Origin: Corynebacterium kroppenstedtii DSM 44385
GTDB lineage: Bacteria > Actinomycetota > Actinomycetes > Mycobacteriales > Mycobacteriaceae
Length of the DNA: 64,000 nucleotides
Assembly (NCBI RefSeq): GCF_000023145.1
Contig: NC_012704.1
Span: 2,232,001 to 2,296,000 of the forward strand
Direction of reading: 5' to 3'
The notes beneath the pieces are model-generated. The model had not been told where the DNA came from, did no database searches, and saw only the letters and a list, made by a program, of their open reading frames with translations. A program made the translations under genes and the position numbers. Shown here piece after piece: positions 50,556 to 59,750 of this stretch (positions are counted from its first letter, which is position 1; each line of letters starts with the position of its first letter).

Positions 50556-52766
50556 CTACCCACGGGCGACCCCGGGCGCGCTTGCCGCTGCCGCATCCGT
50601 TTCCTGCAGCATCAACGGATCGGTCCCCGGCATCGGCGAAATGGTGGTATCCGCACGCATCTCTTGCAGCGGAATGCCCAACATGTGGACGCGCGGATCG
50701 ATCGTGCCGTCGGGGTGGATGACCCGGCATGTCTCCATGTCAACTTCGGGCGCGCGAGTCGGCGTGGAGTGGCGTTTGGTGCTGCCCTCACCACGTGGTG
50801 CACTCTCGTCATGCGGTGTATGCAGGGCAAATGGCCTCATTCTTCCCGACGACACCAGCGCCCGCGTCAGCGGATCTGTGCTCCTATTGACGTTTGGTTT
50901 GTGTTGCCACGCGTCGATCAGCGTCGGTGAGTACATCGGGTGCGCACCGGTAGTCGGCGAGGTCAGCACGAACTGCGGTTCGTCGCCGTGGTCGGTGGTG
51001 ACGCCGACGATCGGATCTGCGCCCGCGAAAACGACCAGGCCAGCGTCGATAAGAGCGATCAGCTCCGCGGTGCGGAACGCGGGCGGTCCGGAACCGACGT
51101 TGGCACCGATCCGGACGAACTCGCCGTAGTCCCCTCTGCGCGACTCGGGCGTAAATTTTCCTGGTTCGTCTGCGATGGCGACGGTCTTGCGCGCGGCTCC
51201 GATGACCTGCAATCCCGCCTTGACCGCGGATTCCCTGCCCCGGCGCGCTTCGGCCAGGTCATTCTTTAACGCGTCTTTGACCGCCGCGGTGAGCGCGCGG
51301 ATGGCAGATTCGGCGTCTGCCGTGTCCGGATGTGGAGCCTCCGGCAGCTCGGCCGCGATCCTGGCCATCGGATCGGCATAATAGGGCAGGTCAAAGCGGT
51401 CCGCGGGGGCGACCAGTCCGTCGAGCCGAGGATCATTGTGAAACGACCACGGGTCTGTGGCTGGATCATCGATAATGCCGATTACCTGGTGGAGCGCCTC
51501 GTCGGAGTCGTGAAGAAGGACGCGATAGTAGGCAGCTTGTGCGTCGCGCAGGATCGCCGGCCAGAGCGTTGTGGAGAAATCGATGCTGCCCGCGGGTGGA
51601 TCGCTCGGGAGCGCCTGGACCGCGGACTTCAGCCGAGGCATCGGAGCCGCAGGCGGGAGCGAACCAAACACGGGTTTCGGCTGGTAGGGGTACCCGTGGT
51701 GGGACGTCACAATGAGCCGTGGTTCCCGGCCAGAGGGCTTGTAGGTCAGGTCGAACGGCGAGGACGACGTGTGCTGGAATTCCCCGCCGCGGTCGATGGT
51801 CAGCCTAGCCATGAGGTCAAAGAAACCCATGCCCAGGCCCCGCACGATCACGTCGGGTCGGTGTGGTTGTGGATCATGCCCTGCCGAGTCAGTGGTGTCG
51901 TGCCCGTCAGCAACGCTGTCGAGGTCCTGGTCAGCGGGGTGCCCGGGGTGGATCCAGGTCAGGTTCGGGTGCGCGTCAACACTCGCGGCCAGCACCGATT
52001 CGGCGGTGTTCGCGGTGGTGTCCGTCCACCCGAGTGCCAAAACGGTGGCGTCTGCGTCGATCGATGTTCCGTCGGAAAGCGTGATGGTGTCCTGAGAACT
52101 CTCCTGCGCAGCGTTTTCTTCTTGCTTGCCGACGGGACCATCGGTGTCATCATGCCCATCCGCGCCAGCATCGATAGGCCGAATATCAACAGCACGAGCC
52201 TTGTGAATATGCACGGTCACGCCCGGAATTGTCCGAAGTCGGTCCACGGCGATGTCGAATACCCACCGCAGATAATGCCCGTATAACGCGCGCGAAGGAT
52301 GCGATTCCGGACGAGATTGACGGATTTCCGCCTCGTAATCCGCCGGCATGGTGGGCGGGAATTCGCGGAACAGCTCCGTTTTCTTACGTGCGCGGGAGGA
52401 ATCGGAATCCGTCGGCCGCGGCTGCAGGTCATCGTCGCGGAGCAATTGCAACCACTCGTAGAGGGTCGGGCCTTCCAGGACGGGGCCACGCACGGTCGAT
52501 CCCGGCTCAGCGAAGAGTGTCACCGCGTCTGCCAGCGTGTTCATGCATAGCGTGGATGATTGATCAGTCCGCCACACACGGCCCGCGCCGGGTTCGACGT
52601 CGTCAATAAGGTGAATAGCGATGGTGCCGGCGGAGGACACGGACTTGTCGTCGGCCGCAGTCTGCTCTGTTGAGTCCGACGAGGCGGATTCCCGCAAGAA
52701 ACTTCCGAGGCGTTCCAAGACCGAGATCCCGCGTGGTCCGCCGCCAACAATCGCTATCGTTCGCAT
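50556..52766 (-). CDS. Large FAD/NAD(P)-binding protein
   Basis: This 736-aa protein starts RTIAIVGGGPRGISVLERL, the Rossmann motif of a nucleotide-binding group (G-G-G-P-R-G), and has SSTLCMNTLADAVTLFAEPG, LYEWLQLL and YGHYLRWVFDIAVDRL. It continues with ATVLALGWTDT (second nucleotide-binding strand) and VIVRGLGMGFFDLMARLTIDRGG. This matches the FAD-NAD(P)-binding domain proteins (PF13454-like) of actinobacteria, found in amino-acid or siderophore N-hydroxylase-related contexts but of unknown function. The middle is interrupted by an acidic, low-complexity stretch (DGHDDTDGPVGKQEENAAQ). The C-terminus includes FVRIGANVGSGPPAFRTAELIALIDAG. ATG 52766 fits the conserved start. Confidence 0.75.
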   Translation of the reverse strand: MRTIAIVGGGPRGISVLERLGSFLRESASSDSTEQTAADDKSVSSAGTIAIHLIDDVEPGAGRVWRTDQSSTLCMNTLADAVTLFAEPGSTVRGPVLEGPTLYEWLQLLRDDDLQPRPTDSDSSRARKKTELFREFPPTMPADYEAEIRQSRPESHPSRALYGHYLRWVFDIAVDRLRTIPGVTVHIHKARAVDIRPIDAGADGHDDTDGPVGKQEENAAQESSQDTITLSDGTSIDADATVLALGWTDTTANTAESVLAASVDAHPNLTWIHPGHPADQDLDSVADGHDTTDSAGHDPQPHRPDVIVRGLGMGFFDLMARLTIDRGGEFQHTSSSPFDLTYKPSGREPRLIVTSHHGYPYQPKPVFGSLPPAAPMPRLKSAVQALPSDPPAGSIDFSTTLWPAILRDAQAAYYRVLLHDSDEALHQVIGIIDDPATDPWSFHNDPRLDGLVAPADRFDLPYYADPMARIAAELPEAPHPDTADAESAIRALTAAVKDALKNDLAEARRGRESAVKAGLQVIGAARKTVAIADEPGKFTPESRRGDYGEFVRIGANVGSGPPAFRTAELIALIDAGLVVFAGADPIVGVTTDHGDEPQFVLTSPTTGAHPMYSPTLIDAWQHKPNVNRSTDPLTRALVSSGRMRPFALHTPHDESAPRGEGSTKRHSTPTRAPEVDMETCRVIHPDGTIDPRVHMLGIPLQEMRADTTISPMPGTDPLMLQETDAAAASAPGVARG

Positions 52767-52812
52767 AATGCCACGGTAGCGTCCGCCTCTCACCAAGAAA
52801 AGACAGGGCTGT

Positions 52813-54420
52813 CTATTCCCCATTCATATACTCAGAGACAACGTCGGCAGCCTGATCAAAGTCATTCACCAGCACACCGTGGCTGTAACCCGGGTACATG
52901 TGGAGGTTGCCATCCATCGCGTCGCGCATCTCGGGGGCTCCCGTTCCGGTGACCGCGGTGTCCTTGTCGTAACCGAGGTGAAGCGGCTTCACTTTCAGCT
53001 TGTCCCCGGACACCTTCTTGAACGGTGTGTTCGTCGGCCAACCATCGCAGTACGCGCCGCTGGCCAGCATGTTTTCGTTCAAATCAATGATGTCCCCCGG
53101 CACAATAAGGGACGTGTAATAGGGGATCAGCTTGGATCGGTCGGGGGCCGTCGCGTTCTCATTACAGGAGACGACGTTGCCCTGAATAGTCATCGCCTGA
53201 ACAAGTTGTTGCTGAATTTCCAGCTGTTTCTGTTCCTCTGGCGTTGGTTCGCGGCCGTTATCGCTCTCATCCGCGTCCAACAATTCTCCCGCGTTGGCGT
53301 TCGCATCCCCCGCCTGCGCTTTCTTCGCGCTCAGGTATTCCGCCAGCTTGGGCCACGATTTTTGGCTATACAGCGTCCCCATCACCATCGAGTTCGGGTC
53401 AGCGAATTGATCCGGCGAAATCGCGTCGGTATAGAGCTTTACCGCATCGATCACCCTGCCGGTCCGCCACGCGACAAGGTCAGCCGCGTTCACGAGAGCA
53501 ACGGCAGCCTGTGCATAATCGTCGGGAATTGCCTCGACATCGCGACGGTCCGCCGATTGCGGGCGAACAGGGGCCGACACCCCGTACTCATCATGAATCA
53601 CGGCGGCGAAGGATTGATAGACCTCGCGTGGTGTGGTCCCCAAGTGGTACTCGCTGTCCCGCTCAGCGACCCACGAGAAGAATTCATGTATCGCTTCATG
53701 GCGAATAGCTTGTCGCTTTTCTGCGAGACGGAAAACAAGGTCATTCGGGGACGCACTCGAATCGAAAATCGCTTTATTAGTATGTTCCGGAAATAAAGTG
53801 GCGTATGTACTCATCAGCGGCCCTCCATAGGAAAGCCCATAAAGATTGAGCTGCTTTTCGCCCAAAAGTTTCCGCGCTTCTTCTAAATCACGTGCCGTAT
53901 TTTCCGTATTTACTGTTTTTGTGTACCCCGGATTATGCGATTCGCACGCATCATAAAGCATTCCCGCCGTCATATATGGCGTCGCGATCTCCGGTTGGCA
54001 ATTCAATGGAGTACCCCACGTCAGCCCGCGTGGCTCCACCGCGATGAGGTCATAATTCTTGCCGACGCTCTCAGGCAGATGAACCGCCTGCGTCCCTTCG
54101 CCTTTATCGCTGTGGTCGCTGAACATGCCCAGCGCGTCGCCACCAGGACCACCCGGGTTACCCGCAATAACACCCTTCTTCTGCCCACTAGCGGGGATTT
54201 TGCTCATGGTGAGTTCGATGGTCCCCGCCGACGGATCGTCATAATCTTTCGGAACGGTGAATGTTGCGCACGTCGCACGGGCAGCTACTCCTGATCCTTC
54301 AGGGCATGGCCCCCACTTCAGTGGCGATGACGGTTGTTGCGCATCCCCGGCATGTGCTGGAACCGCGGCGGAAAAGATCAACAATGTGCTGGCTAGAAAA
54401 GCTGCGCCGTGTTTCTTCAT
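52813..54420 (-). CDS. Secreted alpha/beta hydrolase (tripeptidyl-aminopeptidase-like)
   Basis: This 535-aa exported protein has a signal peptide KKHGAAFLASTLLIFSAAVP with a probable cut at A-H-A. The body resembles the mycobacterial and Streptomyces tripeptidyl aminopeptidase group: GVIAGNPGGPGGDALGMFSD, YDLIAVEPRGLTWGTPLNC, the nucleophile Ser in LYGLSYGGPLMSTYATLFP near residue 195, and a C-terminal LHLGYDKDTAVTGTGAPEMR with HMYPGYSHGVLVND carrying the probable catalytic His. Peptidase or esterase activity outside the cell is likely; the substrate is unknown. Two Cys in the N-terminal part may form a disulfide. It is transcribed in the direction of the FAD protein gene. Confidence 0.85.
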   Translation of the reverse strand: MKKHGAAFLASTLLIFSAAVPAHAGDAQQPSSPLKWGPCPEGSGVAARATCATFTVPKDYDDPSAGTIELTMSKIPASGQKKGVIAGNPGGPGGDALGMFSDHSDKGEGTQAVHLPESVGKNYDLIAVEPRGLTWGTPLNCQPEIATPYMTAGMLYDACESHNPGYTKTVNTENTARDLEEARKLLGEKQLNLYGLSYGGPLMSTYATLFPEHTNKAIFDSSASPNDLVFRLAEKRQAIRHEAIHEFFSWVAERDSEYHLGTTPREVYQSFAAVIHDEYGVSAPVRPQSADRRDVEAIPDDYAQAAVALVNAADLVAWRTGRVIDAVKLYTDAISPDQFADPNSMVMGTLYSQKSWPKLAEYLSAKKAQAGDANANAGELLDADESDNGREPTPEEQKQLEIQQQLVQAMTIQGNVVSCNENATAPDRSKLIPYYTSLIVPGDIIDLNENMLASGAYCDGWPTNTPFKKVSGDKLKVKPLHLGYDKDTAVTGTGAPEMRDAMDGNLHMYPGYSHGVLVNDFDQAADVVSEYMNGE

Positions 54421-54637
54421 AATTCACCTTTCTGAGTTACCGTTCATGTATATCAATAGATAAAGCGCGCGCATATCAATAACACGCGTGAACAAGGCAT
54501 CATGGCGAGCATCCGAGAGTATTTTCGCTGCTCATCCGCCCGTTTCAGCTTTTATAGAAAATGTGTTTTACTTTCGGTGAGTGTTTTCTGGAGGTTCACT
54601 GAACCGCTCCCTGCTATAGATTTCGCCAAGGAATCAC

Positions 54638-55777
54638 GTGAATAACGGTTGTACATCGTCACCACCCCGCACGTCGTCGCGACGACGGATCCGCGGGGTT
54701 TCGTTCGGGCGTCGCTCCCGCCGGGATCCGTCCGAGCACACGCCCCGGCGCGCTCCGCTCTGGCTATTCCTGCTGATAGGAGCGGCTGCACTGATCATCA
54801 GCCTTATTGCATCGACAACGTTTGGCTCGGCCCAGTACGACGTCAGCCAAGTATGGTCTGTCATCCGCGCGCATTTCGGGGGCGCAGGAACACCGGACGC
54901 GTCGTTGGATTCCGTGGTGTGGGATTTGCGCGCTCCCCGGGGAGTGTTAGCCGCCATCGTCGGTGCCGGCTTGGCGCTGGCGGGCGTCGCTATCCAAACT
55001 TTGGTCAGGAATCCGCTGGCCGATCCGTATTTGTTGGGGATTTCGTCGGGTGCCAGCGTGGGGGCAACGTCGGTGATCACCCTCGGGTGGTTTTCGTCGT
55101 TCGGGCTTTTCGCGCTCACCGGCGGGGCGTTGGCCGGGGCGATAGCCGCCACCCTCACGGTGTACTTCGTCGCTATGGGGCAAGGCGGGCTGACACCGCT
55201 GCGGCTCGTCCTGTCCGGTGTGGTCATCAGCGCCGCGTTCAGCGCGATCGCCAACTTCATGATCTTTAAGTCGCCCTATGGGCAGGCCGCGCAGGGCGTG
55301 ATGTTTTGGATGCTGGGTTCGGTCGCGGGCGCTACGTGGTCCAAGCTGTGGATCCCGTCGGCTATTGTGGCTGTGACTTTTGCGCTCCTCATGGCGGTAT
55401 CGTCGCAGCTCGATGCGTTAGCCGCCGGCCCGGACACGGCCGCTGCACTGGGAATCAATGTTGCTGTGCTCCGCCAGTGCCTGTTCTTCCTTCAAGCGAT
55501 CCTGGTGGGTGCGCTGGTGGCGGTGTCGGGTGGAATTGGTTTTGTCGGCCTGGTGATCCCCCACATTGCGCGGCTCCTTGTTGGCCCTCGCCACCGTCGG
55601 CTTGTTCCCGCAGCCATGCTCTGCGGCGCGATTTTCCTGGTGTGGGTGGATGTTCTGGCGCGCGTCGCCGCCATCCCGCAAGAGATCCCGCTGGGTGTCG
55701 TGACCGGCATCATCGGCGCCCCGGTGTTCCTGATCCTTATGAGGCGCTCGCACTACAGGTTCGGGGGTCAAGAGTGA
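54638..55777 (+). CDS. FecCD-type ABC transporter permease
   Basis: This 379-aa permease has an Arg/Ser-rich 45-residue N-terminus followed by nine or ten membrane segments. Family features are DVSQVWSVIRAHFGG, VVWDLRAPRGVLAAIVGAGLALAGVAIQTL and NPLADPYLLGISSGASVGA. The C-terminal GIGFVGLVIPHIARLLVGPRHRRL contains the coupling-helix region that contacts the ATPase. It moves a siderophore, haem, cobalamin or similar ligand across the membrane. GTG 54638 has AAGGAATCAC upstream. It is followed by the ATPase after 16 bases and the binding protein; all three form one operon with overlaps. Confidence 0.9.
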   Translation: MNNGCTSSPPRTSSRRRIRGVSFGRRSRRDPSEHTPRRAPLWLFLLIGAAALIISLIASTTFGSAQYDVSQVWSVIRAHFGGAGTPDASLDSVVWDLRAPRGVLAAIVGAGLALAGVAIQTLVRNPLADPYLLGISSGASVGATSVITLGWFSSFGLFALTGGALAGAIAATLTVYFVAMGQGGLTPLRLVLSGVVISAAFSAIANFMIFKSPYGQAAQGVMFWMLGSVAGATWSKLWIPSAIVAVTFALLMAVSSQLDALAAGPDTAAALGINVAVLRQCLFFLQAILVGALVAVSGGIGFVGLVIPHIARLLVGPRHRRLVPAAMLCGAIFLVWVDVLARVAAIPQEIPLGVVTGIIGAPVFLILMRRSHYRFGGQE

Positions 55778-55793
55778 TGTTTGGGGGCAACCA

Positions 55794-56585
55794 ATGACCA
55801 CACTCAAAGCGCGCAATGTCTCGTGCTCCATTGCACATTCGGACCGAGTCATCCTCCGGGACGTGTCATTCACCGTTCCATCTGGCGGCATGACGGCCAT
55901 CGTCGGCATTAATGGCGTCGGTAAAACCACCCTCCTTCGGGTCCTCGCTGGTATTCACCGCCCTCATTCTGGTCGTGTTCTTATCGACGACGGTACCGAC
56001 GTCCACTCTCTTCGCCCGCGCGACCGGGCGCAACGCATTGCTTTCATCGGCCAAGAGGAAGCGCCGCCGGATGATCTCCTCCTCGGCGAAATGGTGGCCT
56101 TGGGGCGGATTCCGCATCTGAAGCCGTGGCAAACCGGTGGGAAGAAGAAACGCGACGTTGTGACCGCGTCGCTGGAGGTCGTCGGCCTCGCGGACAAGAT
56201 CGATCACCGGTGTGACCAGCTTTCCGGCGGAGAGCGTCGTCGAGCCATGTTGGCCCGCGGATTGGCCCAGGATACGGACCTTGTTCTTCTGGACGAGCCC
56301 ACTAATCACCTGGATGTCCGATATCAGCTGCTGCTTCTCGACGTGATGCGGGCGTCGGGGCGCACGATTTGCGCCACCATTCACGACCTGGATTTGGCGT
56401 TTACGAACTTCGACCACGTCATCGTCCTCGGCGACGGTGGTGTTCTTGCGGCCGGGCCGCCCGAAGAAACGTTAACGGAGAGCACCGTTGCGCACGGCTT
56501 TTCCGTGAATTCCACCCACATTTCTACCGCGAACAATTCTCTCCATCTCGTGGTGGAAAGCTTACGAAAGGATACTGCACCGTGA
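55794..56585 (+). CDS. ABC transporter ATP-binding protein (FecE type)
   Basis: This 263-aa ATPase has Walker A GINGVGKTTLL at about residues 39-49, Q-loop IGQEEAPPDDLLLGEM, the signature LSGGERRRAMLARGL near 142, Walker B DLVLLDEPTNHLD near 162 and the H-loop Thr-Ile-His in TICATIHDLDLAF. It drives the permease above. The 3' end overlaps the start of the binding-protein gene by four bases (GTGA), so the products are made in a fixed ratio. No exporter-type features are seen; it is an importer ATPase. Confidence 0.93.
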   Translation: MTTLKARNVSCSIAHSDRVILRDVSFTVPSGGMTAIVGINGVGKTTLLRVLAGIHRPHSGRVLIDDGTDVHSLRPRDRAQRIAFIGQEEAPPDDLLLGEMVALGRIPHLKPWQTGGKKKRDVVTASLEVVGLADKIDHRCDQLSGGERRRAMLARGLAQDTDLVLLDEPTNHLDVRYQLLLLDVMRASGRTICATIHDLDLAFTNFDHVIVLGDGGVLAAGPPEETLTESTVAHGFSVNSTHISTANNSLHLVVESLRKDTAP

Positions 56586-57754
56586 AACAGAACAATCGGT
56601 TAAAGCTCATCGACGGTGGCCGACGTCGTCGGTCGGCGAGGACCATTGCGACCTCGGCGCTCATGGCCAGCCTGATTATGGCTCCACTGACAGCGTGCTC
56701 CAGCTCGGATAAATCCACCAGCGCTAGCGGCGGAAATGAGGGCGCCAACTCGGGCCCGGTCACCGTCAAGAATTGTGGTAAAGACGCCACGTATCCCTCG
56801 ACAGCGAAGCACATGTACGTCAATGACGGGAACATGATTGCCACCACGTTGGCGGTAGGCGCGGCGGACAATATCGCGAATGTCAGCAGCCTGCAGGATG
56901 ACAAGGCAATCCTTGAGGCCAAATATGGCAAGGATGTCGTCGACAAGTTGAAGGTGGATGCGCCGGACTCTCCGTCGCTGGAGCGAATTATCGCGACCAA
57001 GCCGGACCTTGTGTTCGCGGGGTGGAACTACGGGTTTTCGGAATCCAAGAATTTGACGCCGGATGCGCTGAAGGATCACGGGATTGAGTCCTATATTCTT
57101 TCCGAGTCCTGCCGGCAAGGTGGATCTGACAAGCGCGGGACGATGGATCCGTGGGATGCTGCGAAGACGGACCTCACCAATATCGGGAAATTGACCGGTC
57201 ATGAGGATAAGGCGAATGACGTGGTCAAAGATGTGGATAAGCGCCTGGACGCGTTGAAACAGGCTCCCGCGGCTGAGGGGGCGGATAACGCTGAGGGGTC
57301 CGGTAAGCCGCCGGTGACGTTCGTGTTCGACTCCGCGAAGGACACGATTTTTACCTCCGGCAAATTCGGCGGACCCCAGGCGATTATCGAAGCGGCCGGC
57401 GGGAAGAACGCCACCGATGACGTCGATGACACGTGGACCACGGTGGGGTGGGAGAAAATCGCCTCTGCCCAACCGGATGTGATCGCTTTCGTGGACTATC
57501 CGTCACAAACTTTCGAGGAGAAAGTGAAAATCCTGGAGTCCAATCCGGCCACGAAGAACTTGGAGGCGGTGAAGCAGAAGCGTTTTGTTAACCTTCCGTA
57601 CGCCATGTGGACGTCTGGCCCACTGAATATCGACGCCGCCGAGTACATGCGGAAAAGGTATGAGAAGTTTGGGTTGATGCCGAAGAGCGATATTCGCACC
57701 GACGTTCAGCTTCCGGATTCTTTGGCCGGGCGGGAATATTTCGTGGAGAAGTAA
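56582..57754 (+). CDS. Periplasmic-type substrate-binding lipoprotein (FecB/BtuF-like)
   Basis: This 390-aa lipoprotein has the signal ALMASLIMAPLTAC with lipobox L-T-A-C, so it is anchored on the outer side of the membrane. The body is a class III binding protein: MYVNDGNMIATTLAVGAADNIANV, PSLERIIATKPDLVFAGWNYG, FVFDSAKDTIFTSGKFGGPQ and KQKRFVNLPYAMWTSGPLN. The motif set (AGWNYG, ESCRQGG, and the tryptophan after MDP) resembles the group annotated as putative F420-0 or cobalamin/iron-siderophore receptors. The ligand is unknown. The start is GTG at 56582, overlapping the ATPase stop. It completes the three-gene importer operon; no regulator is next to it. Confidence 0.88.
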   Translation: MKQNNRLKLIDGGRRRRSARTIATSALMASLIMAPLTACSSSDKSTSASGGNEGANSGPVTVKNCGKDATYPSTAKHMYVNDGNMIATTLAVGAADNIANVSSLQDDKAILEAKYGKDVVDKLKVDAPDSPSLERIIATKPDLVFAGWNYGFSESKNLTPDALKDHGIESYILSESCRQGGSDKRGTMDPWDAAKTDLTNIGKLTGHEDKANDVVKDVDKRLDALKQAPAAEGADNAEGSGKPPVTFVFDSAKDTIFTSGKFGGPQAIIEAAGGKNATDDVDDTWTTVGWEKIASAQPDVIAFVDYPSQTFEEKVKILESNPATKNLEAVKQKRFVNLPYAMWTSGPLNIDAAEYMRKRYEKFGLMPKSDIRTDVQLPDSLAGREYFVEK

Positions 57755-57836
57755 CTGCACGCAGGCGGAGTAACCCACGCGAGCGGACTAATCCCACGAA
57801 GGCGGGCACCGGCAACCCCGGCATGCGTGACGTGGC

Positions 57837-58169
57837 TTAGGACGTGTGCCGGTGCGCCAGGTTCATTTGGCGCATGCGTTCCATGAGTTCGGGGTCCATG
57901 CGCACCATTTGCACAAGTTGGCAGTCGGCCGGCCCGCTGGTTCCAGGTTGACACGCGGTGCAGGGCTCGCCGAACCGGATTGGGCAGCGCGCGTCGGGGT
58001 GGCTCTTTTTTCGCCGACGCGAATTGCGCGGACGACGGGGACGTTTCCCCTGGTCATCACGCGCACCTTTCCTACTCAGCGTCGCTGAGCGGGGTTCTAC
58101 GGGGGCACGGGGTTGTCTCTGCGGAGGGGCATCTTCCTGAGTGTCCTGCCGGGACGCGGCAGGCCCGCC
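57837..58169 (-). CDS. Cys-rich small ORF behind lpd, without a normal start codon
   Basis: A minus-strand frame runs for 110 codons from directly after the lpd TGA to a TAA at 57837-57839, in the same phase as lpd. It contains a conserved-looking end: DARCPIRFGEPCTACQPG, then SGPADCQLVQMVRMDPELME, characteristic of small actinobacterial Cys-rich proteins of unknown function. No ATG, GTG or TTG occurs in this frame. In a different phase, GTG-ATG at 58059-58051 follows AGGAAAGG, and a run of six A lies between that start and the conserved part. Translation could come by -1 slip at that A-run, by read-through from lpd, or from a non-standard start; alternatively a base was lost. Confidence 0.5.
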   Translation of the reverse strand, partial: GGPAASRQDTQEDAPPQRQPRAPVEPRSATLSRKGARDDQGKRPRRPRNSRRRKKSHPDARCPIRFGEPCTACQPGTSGPADCQLVQMVRMDPELMERMRQMNLAHRHTS

Positions 58170-59579
58170 TCAGAGGTTGATCATGTGGCCCAGCGTTCCT
58201 TCTGCCGCTTCCTTGATGGCCTCAGACAGGGTCGGGTGGGTGTGAACGTTGCGCCCGATTTCCTCAGCGGTCAAGTCGTAGCGGGCCGCGAGGGTCAGTT
58301 CCGGCAGCATCTCGGAGACGTTGGAGCCGACCATGTGAGCGCCGAGAATTTCCCCATATTCGCCGTCGGTCACGATCTTGACAAAGCCAGCGGGTTCGCC
58401 TAGGCCTTGTGCCTTTCCGTTCGCGGTGAAGGGGAAACTGGCCACCTTGATGTCGCGGTCGGAGAACTTCTCTTTCGCAGCGGCTTCCGTGTAGCCCATC
58501 GACGCAACCTGTGGGTTACAGAACGTTGCGCGAGGCATCATCATGTAGTCGCCCAGGGTTTCGGTCTCTGCGCCGGCGATGGTTTCGGCAGCCACGACGC
58601 CTTGCGCTTCGGCCACGTGGGCTAGCTGCAGCTTCGCGGTAACGTCGCCAATGGCGTAAATGCCGTCGACGTTGGTGCGCATGAAGTCATCGATGGCGAT
58701 AGCGCCACGGTCGGTGAGCTCGACGCCGGTCTTGTCCAGGCCGTAGCCCTCGACGCGCGGAGCGAACCCGACCGAGACGAGAACGCGGTCCACTGTCAGC
58801 GTCTGCTGCTTCGACCCGTCCTTCTTCTCAATGTCGACCTCGACAGAGTCGCCCTTATCGCGCACAGCTGTGGTCTTGTGCCCGGTCAGCACAGTGACGC
58901 CGAGCTTCTTGTACTGCTTGGCGATCTCCTTGGAGACGTCCTTGTCCTCGTTGGGTAGGACGGAGTCCATGAACTCGACGATGGTGACATCCACCCCGTA
59001 GTTAGCCAGCACGTACGCAAATTCCATGCCGATAGCGCCCGCACCGACGATGACCATGGACTCAGGGAGTTCGTCGTTAAGGATCTGTTCCTCATAGGAG
59101 ACGACGTTGCTGCTGAGCTCGATACCCGGGAGCGTCTTCACGACGGAACCCGTCGCAATGATGCAGTTATCGAACGTAAGGGTTTTACCGGCGTCGTCGC
59201 CGTCGGACACCTCGATGGTGTGTGCGTCGGTGAAGGTGCCTTGGCCGTGGACTTCGGTGATTTTGTTCTTCTTCATCAGGAAGTGGACGCCCTTCACAAT
59301 GTTGGAGGACACCTTCCTGGAGCGTTTGTGCGCCGCACCGAAATCGAACGACACGTCGCCCGAAATGCCAAATGTCTTGGCATCGTGCGTGAACGTGTGC
59401 GCTAATTCAGCGTTGCGAAGGAGTGCCTTGGATGGGATGCAGCCCACATTCAGGCACACACCGCCCCAATACTTCTTCTCCACAATCGCAACTTTTTTGC
59501 CCAACTGAGCGGCGCGAATAGCCGCCACATATCCGCCGGGACCTGCACCAAGGATAACTACGTCATAATGTTCAGCCAC
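58170..59579 (-). CDS. lpd: Dihydrolipoyl dehydrogenase
   Basis: This 469-aa flavoprotein E3 is shared by pyruvate and 2-oxoglutarate dehydrogenase complexes. FAD binding is seen in [21 protein letters not shown], the redox disulfide in [15 protein letters not shown] (C42/C47), NAD binding in [21 protein letters not shown], and the C-terminal interface with active-site His in [15 protein letters not shown] (about H444, with E449). Full length, with conserved [22 protein letters not shown]. It stands alone from E1/E2 genes, as in corynebacteria. The frame continues without a break after the TGA into the Cys-rich ORF. Confidence 0.97.
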   Translation of the reverse strand: MAEHYDVVILGAGPGGYVAAIRAAQLGKKVAIVEKKYWGGVCLNVGCIPSKALLRNAELAHTFTHDAKTFGISGDVSFDFGAAHKRSRKVSSNIVKGVHFLMKKNKITEVHGQGTFTDAHTIEVSDGDDAGKTLTFDNCIIATGSVVKTLPGIELSSNVVSYEEQILNDELPESMVIVGAGAIGMEFAYVLANYGVDVTIVEFMDSVLPNEDKDVSKEIAKQYKKLGVTVLTGHKTTAVRDKGDSVEVDIEKKDGSKQQTLTVDRVLVSVGFAPRVEGYGLDKTGVELTDRGAIAIDDFMRTNVDGIYAIGDVTAKLQLAHVAEAQGVVAAETIAGAETETLGDYMMMPRATFCNPQVASMGYTEAAAKEKFSDRDIKVASFPFTANGKAQGLGEPAGFVKIVTDGEYGEILGAHMVGSNVSEMLPELTLAARYDLTAEEIGRNVHTHPTLSEAIKEAAEGTLGHMINL

Positions 59580-59750
59580 GGTTTTTAGGATACGACGCTG
59601 CCACCGAGATTTCAGGTAATGGGGGCAATAGCCGTGGGGGTACCTGACGTTCTTGCGCTCTGTGGAGCGCCCATTGCCGCAGGACTACTCCGTCGGTAAA
59701 TACGTCCGGCGAATGCGTCGGCAATTGCGCAAAGGGTAGCGTATCAGCGT

